A stretch of 64,000 bases of DNA from Achatina immaculata (GCA_009760885.1 CM019701.1:37276697-37340696), one strand, 5' to 3'. Positions 12,300 through 24,184 are shown, numbered from the stretch's first letter. Notes: generated by a model not told the origin, from the letters alone. Numbers and translations are program-made.

Positions 12300-12597
12300 T
12301 TCACATGTGAGTCCCGTAATGTGATATATGTCACTATGCAAAAGATGCAGGATAACTTATATTGGTGAAACTGGTATCAGATCAGATGACTGCATGCAGA
12401 AACATCTGTATGATATCACCCAGCATGCTTCGAAGCAATTTTCAATGGCCCCAAGAGGCAAATCTGATTTTCTGCTAACAGCCATCAAACAATGTCACCC
12501 CGATGACAGAAGCGGCCTGATGCTTGAGAACCACTACAATCAGAAATATGGGACATTGGAACCACAAGGTTTGAACTCACTTTTCAGCTACACCTAA
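12300..12597 (+). pseudogene. GIY-YIG endonuclease domain of the PLE, frameshifted
   Basis: 'CESRNVIYVT' in one frame is followed after a small indel near 12333 by 'CKRCRITYIGETG', which together form the Cys-rich GIY-YIG core (V-I-Y...Y-I-G). It ends 'YGTLEPQGLNSLFSYT' and stop, the usual 'G-T-L-x-P-x-G-L-N' end of PLE proteins. The conserved Arg and His of the domain fall in 'GIRSDDCMQKHLYDI'. The domain would nick target DNA in an active element. Confidence 0.8.
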
Positions 12598-13068
12598 CAT
12601 TCCCCTCTTCCACAATCATATTCCCTCTGCACCAACTTCCACTCCTTTCTCACTTGTAACATATAGTTCAGAACCTCCTCACAGCATCAGATTACAACCC
12701 CTCTAGCCCAACTGTAATCATCTATTCCACCCTCTCCTTGCTAGATTACCACTGTATCACTCTCTCCCCTTTTCCATGGTCTCCCCTCCCCCTCTTTATG
12801 TACGATCCACCTATCGCACATCACAAGTCTCCATCTAAACATTCTATACACTCCACCATGCACACTTCTGAACACAGCCTCTTACAAGCCACAGCTTCTT
12901 ACAAGTCACAGTTAAGGGCTCCATTCATTTTACTTTATTCTAATTTTTTTCCATTCCTATTTTTACATAGCATTCATGTGAATTTATATTTTATTTTCTC
13001 TATTTCCTCACCTTGTGTGTTTTTTGTATGATTAAGGTTCACAACGAAACATCACAGCTGTGTGCTCA

Positions 13069-13750
13069 TTAACTCTTCCCGTGCCTTTCGTTGCTTGGAT
13101 GATGGTTATGATTTCTCCCATGGTGCCTTTAGTCGCCCTAGTGGCGTTTGGTCTGTTTCATTAAAAACCTGGTGTAATGTTTAGATTGTAAACATTTAGT
13201 GTGCATGCCCCATGACCTTTTTCAAAATGGCCCAAGAGTGCTTAGCTACAAAGGAGAAAATTGAAGTTTTCTGTGAGAAATTTAAATTTTTGGTGATGAA
13301 GATAGGGGTATGGACAAGCCCTGTGACCAGACCACTGTTCTTGAGTGTATCCCCAGTAGATCTAGACATATTAGACGACTGGAGATGTAGTTAGAAGGTT
13401 ATTTCAGACACTATTCTACCGATAATGCAACACTGAATCACAATACGATGTCAACAGGTAGATCTATGTATCTCAGATGGTACGTATTGTACTTCTAGAC
13501 CTTTCCGATGGTAAGTTGGACACAATCATTATCTAAAAACATCAAATTACTTCTTTTATCCTAAAAAAACACTGCATTTATGAAATCTTCATAGTTATAT
13601 TTTGAAACATAATAAGTACACAGAAGTACATGGAAATTGTGTTTTATTCAATTTTACAACTATACCCCCTATACATATCATGACCTGTACTTTTAATCCG
13701 GCACCCAACTGAACATCCACATTTCTTTCTGAGGCACTGAAAGAGTTAAG
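13069..13750. mobile_element. TTAA-flanked MITE, copy A
   Basis: Bounded by TTAA (13069-13072 and 13747-13750) with short inverted ends: left 'ctcttcccgtgcc', right reading inward 'ctctttcagtgcc'. The interior matches copies B (30787-31465, reverse) and C (60500-62296). TTAA targets suggest the piggyBac superfamily. It has no transposase. It lies inside the right arm of the PLE, whose left arm near 11250 keeps the empty TTAA site. Confidence 0.88.
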
Positions 13751-13849
13751 TAATAAAGCTGTTCCAACTTTCTTCCTAGTTTATACATTTTGTTATCACA
13801 GCTTTACTGCCATGGCCTCATGTATGGTTATATACTTAATTATACACTT

Positions 13850-14195
13850 CATTCATTCATTTGCATGTCCCTTGCAGAACTTTGCCTCCCAAACAGCACT
13901 CCTGTAGGCTTCTTGGTTGTGAGCAAGATGGCCTGCTGCCGCTGCATCCATTTGCAGATCATCAACGATGTCTTGCAGCCATCTTCATTTCGGTCTTCCT
14001 CTTCTTCTTTTTCCCATTATGTATCCTTCCAATACGGTCTTCTCTAAATTATCATGACGTTTAATTTGTCCAAAATATTTAAGTTTTATCTCTTTAATCC
14101 TCTTTACTAGACAGCCTTCTTCAATATTAATCTCTTGTAGTATAGATATATTTGTTCTTTTAACAAATAGTTACCTAACTGTTATCTGTGTATTG
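13850..14195 (-). mobile_element. LINE-C 3' fragment nested in the PLE
   Basis: The minus strand encodes the LINE-C tail and has an ATTCATTCATT (reverse of AATG) tail at its left end. Ten-base direct repeats TTATACACTT at 13840-13849 and 14196-14205 look like the TSD. Removing the insert restores sequence similar to the PLE-derived copy at 22940-22990. About 30 bp at its 5' side (14162-14195) are not recognisable LINE sequence. Confidence 0.75.
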
Positions 14196-14351
14196 TTATA
14201 CACTTATACACCAATTATCAGTATGAGCACAGAACTATGGATAGTGTAACAAAGTCCTGTTTAATTGTTAAACATGGATATACAACTCATAGCTGCTTGT
14301 GTGTCTGCACATTTCATGCACTCTTTCAGACTTTGTGAGCTTTTGGCTTAC

Positions 14352-14466
14352 CTGTTCAGATGAAGGCAGTGGGCAGATCGTAGCAAGGTATTCCACCAGC
14401 TGAACATGCTCCCCAACGTGAAAGTGTCTGCCTTTGCCTTGACTATACAACCACTCTCCAAGCAAC
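14352..14466 (-). CDS. CEP97: CEP97 exon 7 (last one visible)
   Basis: Acceptor tgtgcag|G completes an AGG codon. 38 codons follow: '[20 protein letters not shown]' then '[18 protein letters not shown]'. The donor is CAG|gtaagc, phase 0. A clear donor shows that more exons follow, but none could be recognised in the repeats below. Confidence 0.93.
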
Positions 14467-17400
14467 CTGCACATATCAGTGACTAAAGTTACCATTGCTT
14501 ACTGGTCAAAAAGTTTTTATTGCCTTCTACTAGAGTTTGGATCTTTTAAAAAGCGGCATTAACAATTGCCTCTGAGCATCATTATGAAGATATGTAATTC
14601 ATAAAACAATATGTTAGGTTCTCCTTAGTTGTCAGTCTTGCACAGCTGCCAAATATGTTTTCACTTCTCTCTTGGTTATCCAAGTCTTCTTGGTTCAAGT
14701 TAGTTCAGGTTTCACCTTTTCCACACAAGGGGGGGTCCTTTCACTCTTTCACTCCTGGTGTCTTTAACTCTTTCACTCTTGGTGTCTTTAACTCTTTCAA
14801 TCCTGAATTAATTTCCATGCTCTGCCAGAAAAGATTTTGATGAGAAACTTTGGTAGAAAGAATTTGGAAGTAAGTTACCTTTTATTTTAAAACATGGGCT
14901 GGATTCGAAATGTGGCATTTTTCATTTTACAACATTTTATCTAGATATTCTTCTGAGCACTGATAGGCATGGGCATGCAAGATAGATTACCAACACTGCC
15001 AGTGTTGTTTTGGAATGAAAGAGTTAAAAAAAAAAACCTTTTATTTACTGGCCTTGAACAACATGCCAAAAGAAGACAATGGCGGTATTTTTCTTCCTTT
15101 AAAACCAAGTCCAGGCACTTCATAATCTTAAGTAAAAGAAAACATAAATTTAAATGAGATGAACCTGATTAATGTTATGCAATACCTGTTTTCTAAACAA
15201 AAGAACTGAAGCTGCAACCAACTGAAACACATTATTAGAATGCAGAATTTGCATTTCCCAGATTCCAAGTATCACTGACTGTGCTAACTTTTCCTAGACT
15301 ACTGCCTTAGAAACAGTTCATGCTAACTGATTATCCCCACCAAATCCAAGATGTTTATAAGTTACTGCAGTGTGATTTTACTCACCTTTCTTTCTCAGTT
15401 ATAACAAGGGCATCTAAAATCTGGATCGAAGGGCACCAGTTCCAAACAAATGGTCGATAGTCAAATGCTGTAATGCAGCTAAGGAATTTGTCCACAAAAA
15501 AATGTACGCACAAACTGTACACAACAAATGTACAGACATTATAGACAGTAGAAAATTACACAATCTAGACATGAATGTTATTGTTTTGGGTAATGTACTA
15601 GGATGGCTTTGATAATATGTTTACTTTTATGGGGAGATATGAATGAGATGTACTGGGATGGTTTTAATAATATGTTTACTTTTATTGGGAAATATGAATG
15701 AGCTGTGCTGGGATGGCTTTGATAATATGTTTACTTTTATGGGGAGATATGAATGATCTCATTCATATTAAAAATATATAATGTACTGGGATGGCTCTGA
15801 TAATGTTTACTTTTATGGGGAGATATGAATGAGCTGTGCTGGGGTATATTACCAGATCAAGTTTGTGAACAAAGTGATGGTTCTGTGAATAAAGAGCCCA
15901 TCTGTTAGTTCAAGTCCTTCACAGCAAGGTGCACATCACATGAATCATGTCCAAAATCAACTGGCTCAAGTTTACAATGACAGAGCTGGATTCAAACCTA
16001 AAGACGCTATCTTCACTTGCCAGCCAAGTCCTATTGAAAGAAGTCCAAGTCAAATTTTCAAAGTGACTCGGCGAACTGATAATTCTGAATTATCTCACAT
16101 AACTGCTGATTCAGTGGCACAACTGAAATGACATAGATGGAACATACATAGTTCTTTCTTTAATGCTTGGCGTCTTAATTTTTTTTTTTAATTTACAGGA
16201 AAATAATTGTCATCATCCTTTGTCTATAATCTGAACAAGTATTAACAAAGAACCCTGGAAACTGAGAAAATGTGAACAAAATGCACAAATATGTGAATGT
16301 TACTTGCTGAGACTAATATTAACTGAAATCACTTTCATAGAAACGTGAACTGGAAAATCATAGCCAGCCAAAGTCCTATTTACCCCCCCCCCCTTCCAGG
16401 TGACCACCATTGAAAGAAAACTGTGGTCTGGCCAAGTGAAAAGGGATTGCAGTTAAAAGGCAAACCCAGTCCTAAAAATGTTTGAGCAGAGATCGAATGT
16501 GTTGGGCCAAAAGGTGTATAACTATGACAGAACTGCAGCCAAAGACCCTTTGAGGGAAATGAAGAAGAAAACTTTAATCTTTCTTTATTCTTCCATTAAC
16601 TCAGAAGGAATAATTTCATACCACAATAACTATTCACTTCCTGTGAATATGACGACTACATTAATCATAATTGTTAACATATTCTCCACTCTGAGGTTAA
16701 TATCATTTTGTCAGTTATCTAGCATACACAACAAAAAATGGATATTGACAATCAGGTGTCTTGATAACACAGGGGTTTTCTGACAAAGAGAGCTGCTGAA
16801 GATTGTGCAACCCTGACAGATGACATACCTGAAAGGAGGGGAAAATATACTTCTGGCAAAAGTTGGCAAATTAAAATAACACAACTGCATTATGAGAACA
16901 TTATTACATACAACAGTGAGATGAGCATCACATACTTAGGCTGATCTATGTCACACTAGTAATATCTATTTGTAGTTAAAGATGAAAGGACTGAGATACA
17001 TTATGTTTCACAATAATTTTCCCATATTTTTTTTCTCTTGTTTGAACTCACAGGTAAGTAGATATCATGTGTAGCTTAAGTTTAATTTTACACTAAATAT
17101 GAATAAGAATTTAACAACTGTTATGTCTAGAACTGTTATATCTACAACATGTAATAAAATATGTATTTCAGATGTGTTATACTGAAAGTCAAAAGAGAGG
17201 TAAGCAGAGAAATACCTCGTTCAAATCATAAATACTGTTATCAGCAAGGGAAAGAACTCCAAGACTCTGTGGGAGGAAGGCTGCTGCAGTTTTCAGTGTT
17301 GAAATATTATTACCATGGAGAAGCAGTGTCTGAAATTATGAAAAATAATTATGTTACTTTATTCTCAGTTTCTCATGTACATGGAAATGGGGGTGCATGC

Positions 17401-20400
17401 AGGCTAGGATACTTCAGTCATTTTCAGATGTCAAGTTGGATACCATGAAGAATGCAGCTTGTGTTCATCATCATACAGCTTGTGTGCTTTATTTGCTCCT
17501 AATATGCAGAACAGACTTGCAACAGATGCTGAATTGTCATTTTTCCAATGCCACACATGCCCTCATTAGTCATGCCTATCCTCAGCGTGTTATACATGAG
17601 GCATCTAAGTTCGTTGTGGCCTGTGTAGAGTCTGAAGATCTTGAGTAGTTATTTTCTGTTTAGCTGATGACAAGAGTCACTCCTCTGATATCTTGGATGT
17701 TCTCTTTCCCACTTGGCTTTATATCTGATTCTGACAAGTGCTTTGGTTTCATCATACATCTTTACATTCTTTTTGTGTCACATAAGGCTCGCATAGTTGT
17801 TTGCCAAGTTTTCCTGTTCTCGGCGAGTCTTTCAACTTCATCAAGGGATGTTATGCTCACTAAACTGGCTTCTCTTAACAATGTCCTCTTAAAGTTTCAT
17901 GTGGTCAACCTCTTTTTCTTTGGCCTGTTGTGCTTCATTTGATAGCTTGTTTTGGTATTCTCTGATTGTTTCTTCTCATCACATGGCCTACATATGTCCA
18001 TTTTCTTTTTCTGATCACCCATGAAATGGGTTGCTGTTTGCTCTTCTGTTTTATCTCTGAGTTGTTCTTGAATTCATTCCACTTTATACCAAGTATTTTC
18101 CTTAGGCATTTGTTTTCAAAAGAGTCTAATTTCTTGTCTACTTCTTCAGTTTATTTCCAGCTTTCATGTAGTTCTATACTTAAACACAAATTATTGATAA
18201 CACTGAATGCATGCTTAATAACATACAAGAAGCAATACCACTAAATTAAGCTGAGCACTTAGAAACTAAAATCAAATTCAGATCAGTAATAACAAAATGA
18301 TGCAGGAGAAGAAGCTGCCATCTAATATCATTATAGCCCGAAATGAACAACAGCTTCAAAAAATAAATATGCAAATTTGTAATATTTTTCAAATGATAAG
18401 CGATTTCAAGCAAAAAGAAGGCATCTTTACTATAGAAATTGTTCACACAAATCAAGTTACTGATTGTTCCTTAAATAATTTAAGTTCCTGCTTTTCGAGT
18501 ACAACAGTTTTTTTTTTCTACTGTTTAGTCACTCTTGACTCAAACAGAATAAATGGGAATGGACTTTGCATGGCACCCTAATGTCCCTTCATTCACTGAC
18601 AAATACATGTACAGAACAATCTGATATGCATTACTATAGAGGCAGATACTATTCATGTTCTCAAGCTGATTTCCCTAACATTAGTGTGCTCAGCACACTG
18701 GTTCAATGGAGAGCACTATGAAGAGGTACTGAATTCAAAACCTTGCAGGTGATAAGTTGGGTTACTAACCTTTTTACTTGCATACCTTGAGATTTTATCA
18801 GATTTGTTTCTCTTACTCCAGTCTGAAATGTCAGTATTACTTACTCCAGTCTGAAATGTCAGTATTACTTACTCCAGTCTGAAATGTCAGTATTACTTAC
18901 TCCAGTCTGAGAAAGTCAGGTTTAGCTTTTGTTTTGCTTACTTGTGTCTGAGATAGTCAATAGCTGACATGACTTACACTAGTTCAAAGTGACCATCTAT
19001 AGCAACTAAACTCTAGACAGCAACTATCCTTAGTAAAACAACAACATCATGCCAACCAACACCATTCCATACTGACATCAGTAGCCAATTCATTTATCAC
19101 AACACTCATTAATTATTTGTATAAAAATAAGGCTCAGTTCACAAGTCTCATTTTCACACTTTAATAAGTAAATTCTTCAGACCTTTAAATTTTTTAGTGC
19201 ACTTAGATCTGTGATGCAGGTAATATCATTGTCAGACAGGTCCAGATAATGAAGTTTACCTCCGGTTGGCAGATGATCAATGTTCTGAAAACACAAAACT
19301 CAACATTTTATAAATATGAAAGGCAAAGAAGAATAAATAATCCAAAAAGTCGGGAGTTTTTTGTTTGTTTGTAATTTCCAGCTATTCACAACAGAACTGA
19401 CATAAGGGATCACCGAATCAAATGTTGAGAAAGTATGGCACTTATTGACAAGCATATATATTTTACACAACTATTTACACCATGTACACAAGTGTTCTGA
19501 TAAAATGCAACTCCATATTTTTACTAATATGTTATTTGCCCACACAGTTATCTAGCACTGTCATGTGTAGTTCTGCATTCAATACTATATACAGTGTGTG
19601 TGAATGCAAAAGGCGTACGTCAGAAATAGAAGCTTGTGATTCATGTGCATAACTATGCATGTCATTCAAACATCCACGGTTTACAATTTTTGATTTATGA
19701 AATCTTGTGACCAGAAAGGTGTAACATGATGTATCTAGTACTCTAACATATTCTATGAAGGTGTTTGGAATTTACGTCTGTATCTATGGATAGGCTTGTG
19801 GTGTATCTCTTCTATTGCGTTTGCAGGCAGAATTTCTATGTGTACAACTCAGGAATGGCAGAACTGACACTAATGCAGTTATTTAACTTTTTTTACAAAC
19901 AATAGTGATGTGGTTCTTGTGACATATCAAAAAACAGTTTATCTACAAATTCAAAGAATAAAGATCACAAATAAGGAACACCTTACATACCTAATGTTAC
20001 ACAAAAGACTAATGTGAAAGTGAATGTGTCAGAAAAGGGGAGTAAGGCAATGAGAAAGTTTTCCAGCACATGTCTAAACTAACTCTGAGACTACTGGGAG
20101 TGAAGTAAATTAACCAAAAATTTTAGAAATTTGTTAGAAAAATTAAATTTTCTAGTATTATCCAAGTTTTAAGTAAAAATTAACATTTCTTCTAGTTTTT
20201 TTTAATGAATTACAGCTTGTGTGTCTGTATGTATGTGTGTGTCATATCTCTGATATAGTGCTTAAAAAGTTCCTCCTTTTTTCTGCAATCATTTTGTGTG
20301 TAGCTCAAAAATAAGTGTTACATGGGTCACCAGCGGACCTCATAATCAAGTCTAAAAGACTTGATTATGAGAAATGATCGGCTACATCATGCGACAAGGC

Positions 20401-22799
20401 ACTTGAATTGAACATGGGTCACCAACCAGTAAAATCCCTCATGAACAAATAACTTACAGGGAAAAAAAGCCACAATACGAATATGATAGAAAATTACTGG
20501 AAACTTCAAAAGACTGACAGAAATGTTTGTGGAAGATTACCAGCAAGATAAAATATGAAAAAAAAATTCTTCATTTACACTGTGGAGATTAGCAGATGAC
20601 AATAAAGATAAGCTCTCATAGACGGTCTGATCTTGATATGAAGTGCTTCAATCAGTTCTGTCCTAATATTTACATACTACATGTGTAAATTTGGACATTT
20701 TTTCTTCTTTTCCTACTTCTTTGTCATGTATGCTTTTGTATGAAAAGGTATAAATCAAAACATTACAACTGCGTACTCTATAAAGCTGTTCCTACCTTTT
20801 TTAAAACAGAATAATTATCAGTTCAATAACATCTTATTAGCAGAAATGCAGATGAAACCACTGGCAACAATTATTGAGGAAAGACGCTGGCGATGGTTGG
20901 GACATGTGCTCCGAATGACTGACAACTCACTACCAAAAATAGCACTAAGATGGACACCACAGGGGAGCAGAAGTAAGAGTAGACCAAAAGAGACATAGAG
21001 AAGAACAACAGAAAGGATGTTGAGCAATAGAGGGCTCACCTGAGCAAGAGCAGAAAAAAAGGCGAAGGACAGGCATTTGTGGAAAACCCTTGTGGAAGCC
21101 CCATGTGCCCTGGGCACTTAAGGATCAGAGAGAGAGAGAGAGAGAGAATTATCAGTTCTCTTAGAACTGGGGAAGAAACAAGTATCAGGTGTGATAATGT
21201 CCACATTATCTACTACTGTTGTGAAAGATAAATGAAAAATACAGACATCGACACAATATCCCTCCATAAGCCTCAGTAGGGCAGAACAAGGCAAGTTATG
21301 TAACATTTCACATTACCTTAATAGAATTTGAAGACAAGTCCAGCCACATGAGTTGGGTTAATCCTTCAAGTCCCTCTATTGTTCCTATACTGTTGTTTGC
21401 CAAACTGAGTACTGTCAGGGAGGTAAGTCTATGCAGACCTGTCATATGCACTATGTGGTTGTTGGCAGCCGACAACTGTCAGATAATAGTTGTTAAATAT
21501 GAAAACATAGTGTGGGTTTGCATGTCTGAATTCTGCAAAGCTCAGTATATAATTTTATTTTTCCTCATTTGCTTTGACAGAGTGTCATTAATATTTTAAT
21601 GACTGATTTTTCCGTAATTTTCCATTTTTCCCTTAACACTATGACCAAAATGTGAACATATTCAAAACAGAATTATATACAAGGAGATTTCAAGTCTCAA
21701 AAACAAACTACAGACCCTCTTTTATTCCCTTCATGTCAATATGATCTGTGTGGATCTCAAGGTCCCTTAGCCCAGTAATATTTCACTGTCAAGACACTTA
21801 AGCCTCCTTAAATACTGATACTTCCATTACATTTGCTATTACACTCTTACTTCCTGAACTACCAATCAAGTTTACACCAGAGATCCAAGTATGTTTGGTA
21901 CTTAGAAAATACAGAAAATCCATTCGTCAGTTGCTGTGGTTTACAAATATAAAAGAATAATGACAAGCCTACCCAAATGCTAGCATCCAGACTGTAAACA
22001 AGTTACTTTAAATTATGCAGAGAATGGACACAAACAGCAGAAAATAAGAACATATGCTAGCTCCATTTCAGAATCAGACTGCCTAGACTCAATGCCCATG
22101 TCAATATATCCGTGAGAGAGAAGCTGTATGGACTGAAGCTGATCACCTACTTTGAGGGAAACTAAGAATTTATACATGAATACAGTATGCAGAACATTCT
22201 TCAAAATCACCTTCTTCTACTACTACTACTATTGCTATATACTACTACTACTACTATTGCTATCCTAGCACTACTGCTACTACTATCACTACTATTATTG
22301 TTATACTACAACTACTACTACTACTACTACTAATGTTATATTACTACTACTACTATACTATGACTACTACTGATACTACAACTACTAATGCTACACAACC
22401 ACTACTGTTGCTATACTACTGCTACTATTGCTATACTACTACCACTATCTTAACACCTTTGAAATAAAGATCAATCAATCAATCAACTGCTATACTACTA
22501 CTGCTACTACTACTACACTACTGCTATACTACTACTATTGTCATACTACTACTATTGCTATACTGCTACTACTATCATTGCTACTGTGCAGAAGAAGCAA
22601 GGCAAGAACAAACCTGTGAAAGTCCCAAACATGCATCAAGTCCATCTAACTTGATCAGATCATTGTTGTTGAGTATCAATGTCTGAAAACTAGAGCAATC
22701 ATCTGGCAACTTGATACTGGTCAGGCCCTGACCCTCAAGGTCTAGCACTTCACCATCTTCCTCTGATTCTTCATCAACATGAGCATCTTCTGTTACCAT
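14352..22799 (-). CDS. CEP97: CEP97, centrosomal LRR protein (N-terminal exons 1-7)
   Basis: Seven minus-strand exons join in phase: 22614-22799, 21317-21475, 19183-19284, 17216-17329, 16750-16828, 15386-15467 and 14352-14466, giving about 279 residues. An acidic N-terminus is followed by leucine-rich repeats and then '[20 protein letters not shown]' and '[12 protein letters not shown]...[11 protein letters not shown]', which match vertebrate CEP97 block by block. CEP97 works with CP110 to cap the distal centriole and restrain ciliogenesis (family knowledge). The start ATG at 22797-22799 has an in-frame stop just upstream. The IQ and coiled-coil half was not found below 14352, where repeats dominate. 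It is divergent from RPL24. Confidence 0.93.
14735..14805. repeat. Short tandem repeat, 'tcactcttggtgtctttaac' type
   Basis: About three imperfect copies of a 24-bp unit in CEP97 intron 6. Confidence 0.7.
15386..15467 (-). CDS. CEP97: CEP97 exon 6
   Basis: Acceptor attacag|CA and donor AAAG|gtgagt. It encodes '[20 protein letters not shown]' then 'VITEKE', the conserved cap after the LRRs. It starts in phase 1 and ends in phase 2. Confidence 0.93.
15590..15845. repeat. About 60-bp tandem repeat, 4-5 units
   Basis: Units read 'gtactgggatggctttgata' then 'atatgtttacttttatggggagatatgaatga' in pieces, in CEP97 intron 5. One junction holds 'gatctcattcatattaaaaa', which is partly inverted. Confidence 0.8.
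16750..16828 (-). CDS. CEP97: CEP97 exon 5
   Basis: 26 codons plus one base: '[20 protein letters not shown]' then 'VIKTPD'. The acceptor is ctttcag|GTA and the donor GATT|gtcaat is weak beyond GT. The split codon T|CA joins to exon 6 (Ser before FDYRP). The N-P-C-V motif is the LRR-cap signature at this place in CEP97. Confidence 0.85.
17216..17329 (-). CDS. CEP97: CEP97 exon 4
   Basis: 38 codons, acceptor aatttcag|ACA and donor GAG|gtattt, phases 0/0. Encodes '[20 protein letters not shown]' and '[16 protein letters not shown]', collinear with the human protein's L-L-L-H-G-N unit. Confidence 0.93.
17655..18180 (-). mobile_element. LINE-D fragment in CEP97 intron 3
   Basis: On the minus strand it carries the LINE-D 3' signatures ('catcaagggatgttatgctc' and 'gtttgccaagttttcctgtt' on the plus strand) plus further 5' coding remnants near 17960-18150. 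Frames are broken. It is antisense to nothing and lies in the CEP97 sense orientation. Confidence 0.7.
18805..18912. repeat. 28-bp tandem repeat, about 4 units
   Basis: Units contain 'ctgaaatgtcagtattactt' plus 'actccagt', nearly identical, in CEP97 intron 3. Confidence 0.85.
19183..19284 (-). CDS. CEP97: CEP97 exon 3
   Basis: 34 codons, acceptor gttttcag|AAC and donor AAG|gtctga, phases 0/0. One LRR: '[20 protein letters not shown]'. Confidence 0.92.
19285..20812. other. CEP97 intron 2, left part: no further feature recognised
   Basis: AT-rich intron without a recognised exon. A short perfect inverted repeat 'taatcaagtctaaaagactt' lies near 20342-20370. Confidence 0.45.
20825..21146 (+). 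mobile_element. LINE-A 3' fragment with 12-bp TSD
   Basis: A 322-bp 5'-truncated copy encoding the LINE-A C-terminus, with a stop in place of W at about 20995 and an (AG)n tail. Perfect direct repeats AATTATCAGTTC lie at 20813-20824 and 21147-21158. It is antisense within CEP97 intron 2. Confidence 0.93.
21317..21475 (-). CDS. CEP97: CEP97 exon 2
   Basis: 53 codons, acceptor ctgacag|TTG and donor AAG|gtaatg, phases 0/0. It encodes two LRRs: '[20 protein letters not shown]', '[17 protein letters not shown]' and '[12 protein letters not shown]'. Confidence 0.93.
22205..22580. repeat. (CTA)n/(TAC)n trinucleotide microsatellite region
   Basis: Dense ctactactact runs with interspersed 'attgctatac' units, directly downstream of CEP97 exon 1 in its first intron. 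Confidence 0.9.
22614..22799 (-). CDS. CEP97: CEP97 exon 1
   Basis: 62 codons from the start ATG: an acidic leader, then '[17 protein letters not shown]' and '[20 protein letters not shown]', the first leucine-rich units. The donor is CAG|gtttgt, phase 0. A trinucleotide-rich microsatellite begins just inside the following intron. Confidence 0.93.
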
Positions 22800-22849
22800 A
22801 GATTAAGAATGAAAACTAAAACACAAGTAAATCACATTACAAATGAAAT

Positions 22850-22940
22850 GTATAAACTAGGAAAAAAAGTAGAAACATCTTTATTATTTAATGATTACAC
22901 AATGTAATAAAGCTGCTCCTACTTTTTTCCTGGTTTATAC
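22850..22940. repeat. Near-perfect palindrome, PLE end remnant
   Basis: Arms at 22850-22886 and 22905-22940 ('gtataaactaggaaaaaa' against 'ttttttcctggtttatac') flank an 18-bp loop. The arms match the ends of the Penelope-like element at 11213-11250 and 13751-13790. It lies just upstream of the CEP97 start, so it could affect the divergent promoter. Confidence 0.75.
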
Positions 22941-23100
22941 ACTTTGGTATCACAGCTTTAATGCAGTGCTTTTTGTATAGTTGTATGCCTATACACTAAT
23001 TATTGTGTATTACACATGAAAGTGTTTTCTTCAGCTAATCCACTACAGATTTCATACTGTAGCATTAATTAAAACAAATATTCATTGTTAATCATATTCA

Positions 23101-23414
23101 GCACAAAATGCTGAAGTCAGTGACACTGGACCAGTGCAGCCTAGACAGACAACCTCCTCTCACCCAGCGGGGATATACTCATATCCAAACCACGTCGAGG
23201 TTTTCTGGTGAGTAAAGTCAAACTTGAGGCTGAACTGGTGCAACAAAAACCACAGTGTCACGCAATTCCACTTCTGTGACCCACTGAGAATATAGGCCCA
23301 AGCCCCATGATGCTCTGACCATCCATCCTAAATGAGACTATTGCGAGGACCACAGAAGTAAATTCAGCAGGATCACGGGGCGATCTTGATGGTAGAAGCA
23401 TATGAAGAAGAAGA
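23101..23414 (+). mobile_element. Non-coding retroelement with GAA tail and 11-bp TSD
   Basis: Flanked by perfect direct repeats AATCATATTCA (23090-23100 and 23415-23425) and ending in GAAGAAGAAGA. The body ('ctgaagtcagtgacactgga' onward) matches the 3' half of the 1.1-kb insertion at 60881-61971. No protein is readable. It could be a SINE or the 3' UTR of a LINE. Confidence 0.82.
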
Positions 23415-23425
23415 AATCATATTCA

Positions 23426-24172
23426 AAATCACAGCTTTTGACTGAAGAATATTGTTAGAGGGAGAATAAGGTTATTGAAGTTATCCAAAATCCTGTCCTA
23501 CGTTCTCATGGTCTGCTCAGCTGAGTTGGGACTGACAATGAAGCTTGTTTCTTAGGTAAGGAAAGTCACCAAAGGCTAAACAAAAATTATCAAAGCCACT
23601 GCAGTCTATTCCCAAGCCAAGAAAGCCTCTACAGCCTACTCTCAATTCAGGAAAGTCACCATACTTTGCTCTCAAGTCTGCCAACTTTGAAAGAATTTTT
23701 AGCTATAATAGAAATTTAATTATACCTGTTTTTTTTTTAAATTTAAATTATGTAGCTATTAAATTACGTGAGAGAATAAAAAAATAAAGGCAGCATACAT
23801 TTTACCAGCAGTAACTGTGTGCAAATGAACATAAAGGTTGTATCACTTTTCCACATAGACTCCATGCAGGTCAGTGCATTTGTAATATTCCGCTAGCTTA
23901 TTTAATCCTTGGGAGAAGAAGCTTACTGGTTGCTCTTGAGCTGCACTACTTCTTTAACTTTATCATAAGAAGTTAATCTGTGACCGTGTCAAGCTTTTTT
24001 AAGTGGATCAAAGATGTTATAATTACATGGCACAGATCAAGGATGTAAGAAAGATGAGAAGATTGTTGAAACTGAGCTATAGCACTTTTAGGGGAAGAAA
24101 TCTTCTCTCTTTTTGCCAATTTATCAATGTAAGGGTTTCCTCTGAAATTTCACTTACTTTTAAGATGCTACT
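23426..24172. other. CEP97-RPL24 intergenic stretch, nothing recognised
   Basis: Unique AT-rich sequence with a short degenerate repeat ('aggaaagtcacca') near 23560-23650. No exon was recognised. Confidence 0.45.
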
Positions 24173-24184
24173 ATCTGGCTTCTC

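Larger units (their letters stand above)
11213..14265 (+). mobile_element. Penelope-like element (PLE), decayed, with inverted terminal repeats
   Basis: The coding remnant (11620-12597) carries PLE RT C-terminal blocks ('FTYEISDKSVNFLDI', 'YNPTDSHTYFTF', 'QDNLDFMDQFTKLLEFF', 'LQEAYSHIQKVSHEKAF') and a GIY-YIG domain. A left arm at about 11213-11515 is repeated in inverted orientation at about 12790-13068 and continues at 13751-13790 after a nested MITE. Terminal inverted or partially duplicated repeats are typical of PLEs. A LINE-C copy is also nested at 13850-14195. Multiple frameshifts make it inactive. It lies downstream of the last visible CEP97 exon. Confidence 0.8.

Noticed and set aside
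12123..12341. Minus-strand open frame
   Set aside because: It overlaps the PLE coding remnant, which explains the plus strand better.
15880..15950. tRNA gene suggested by 'agttcaagtcc'
   Set aside because: No cloverleaf or box A at the right distance; at most a SINE fragment.
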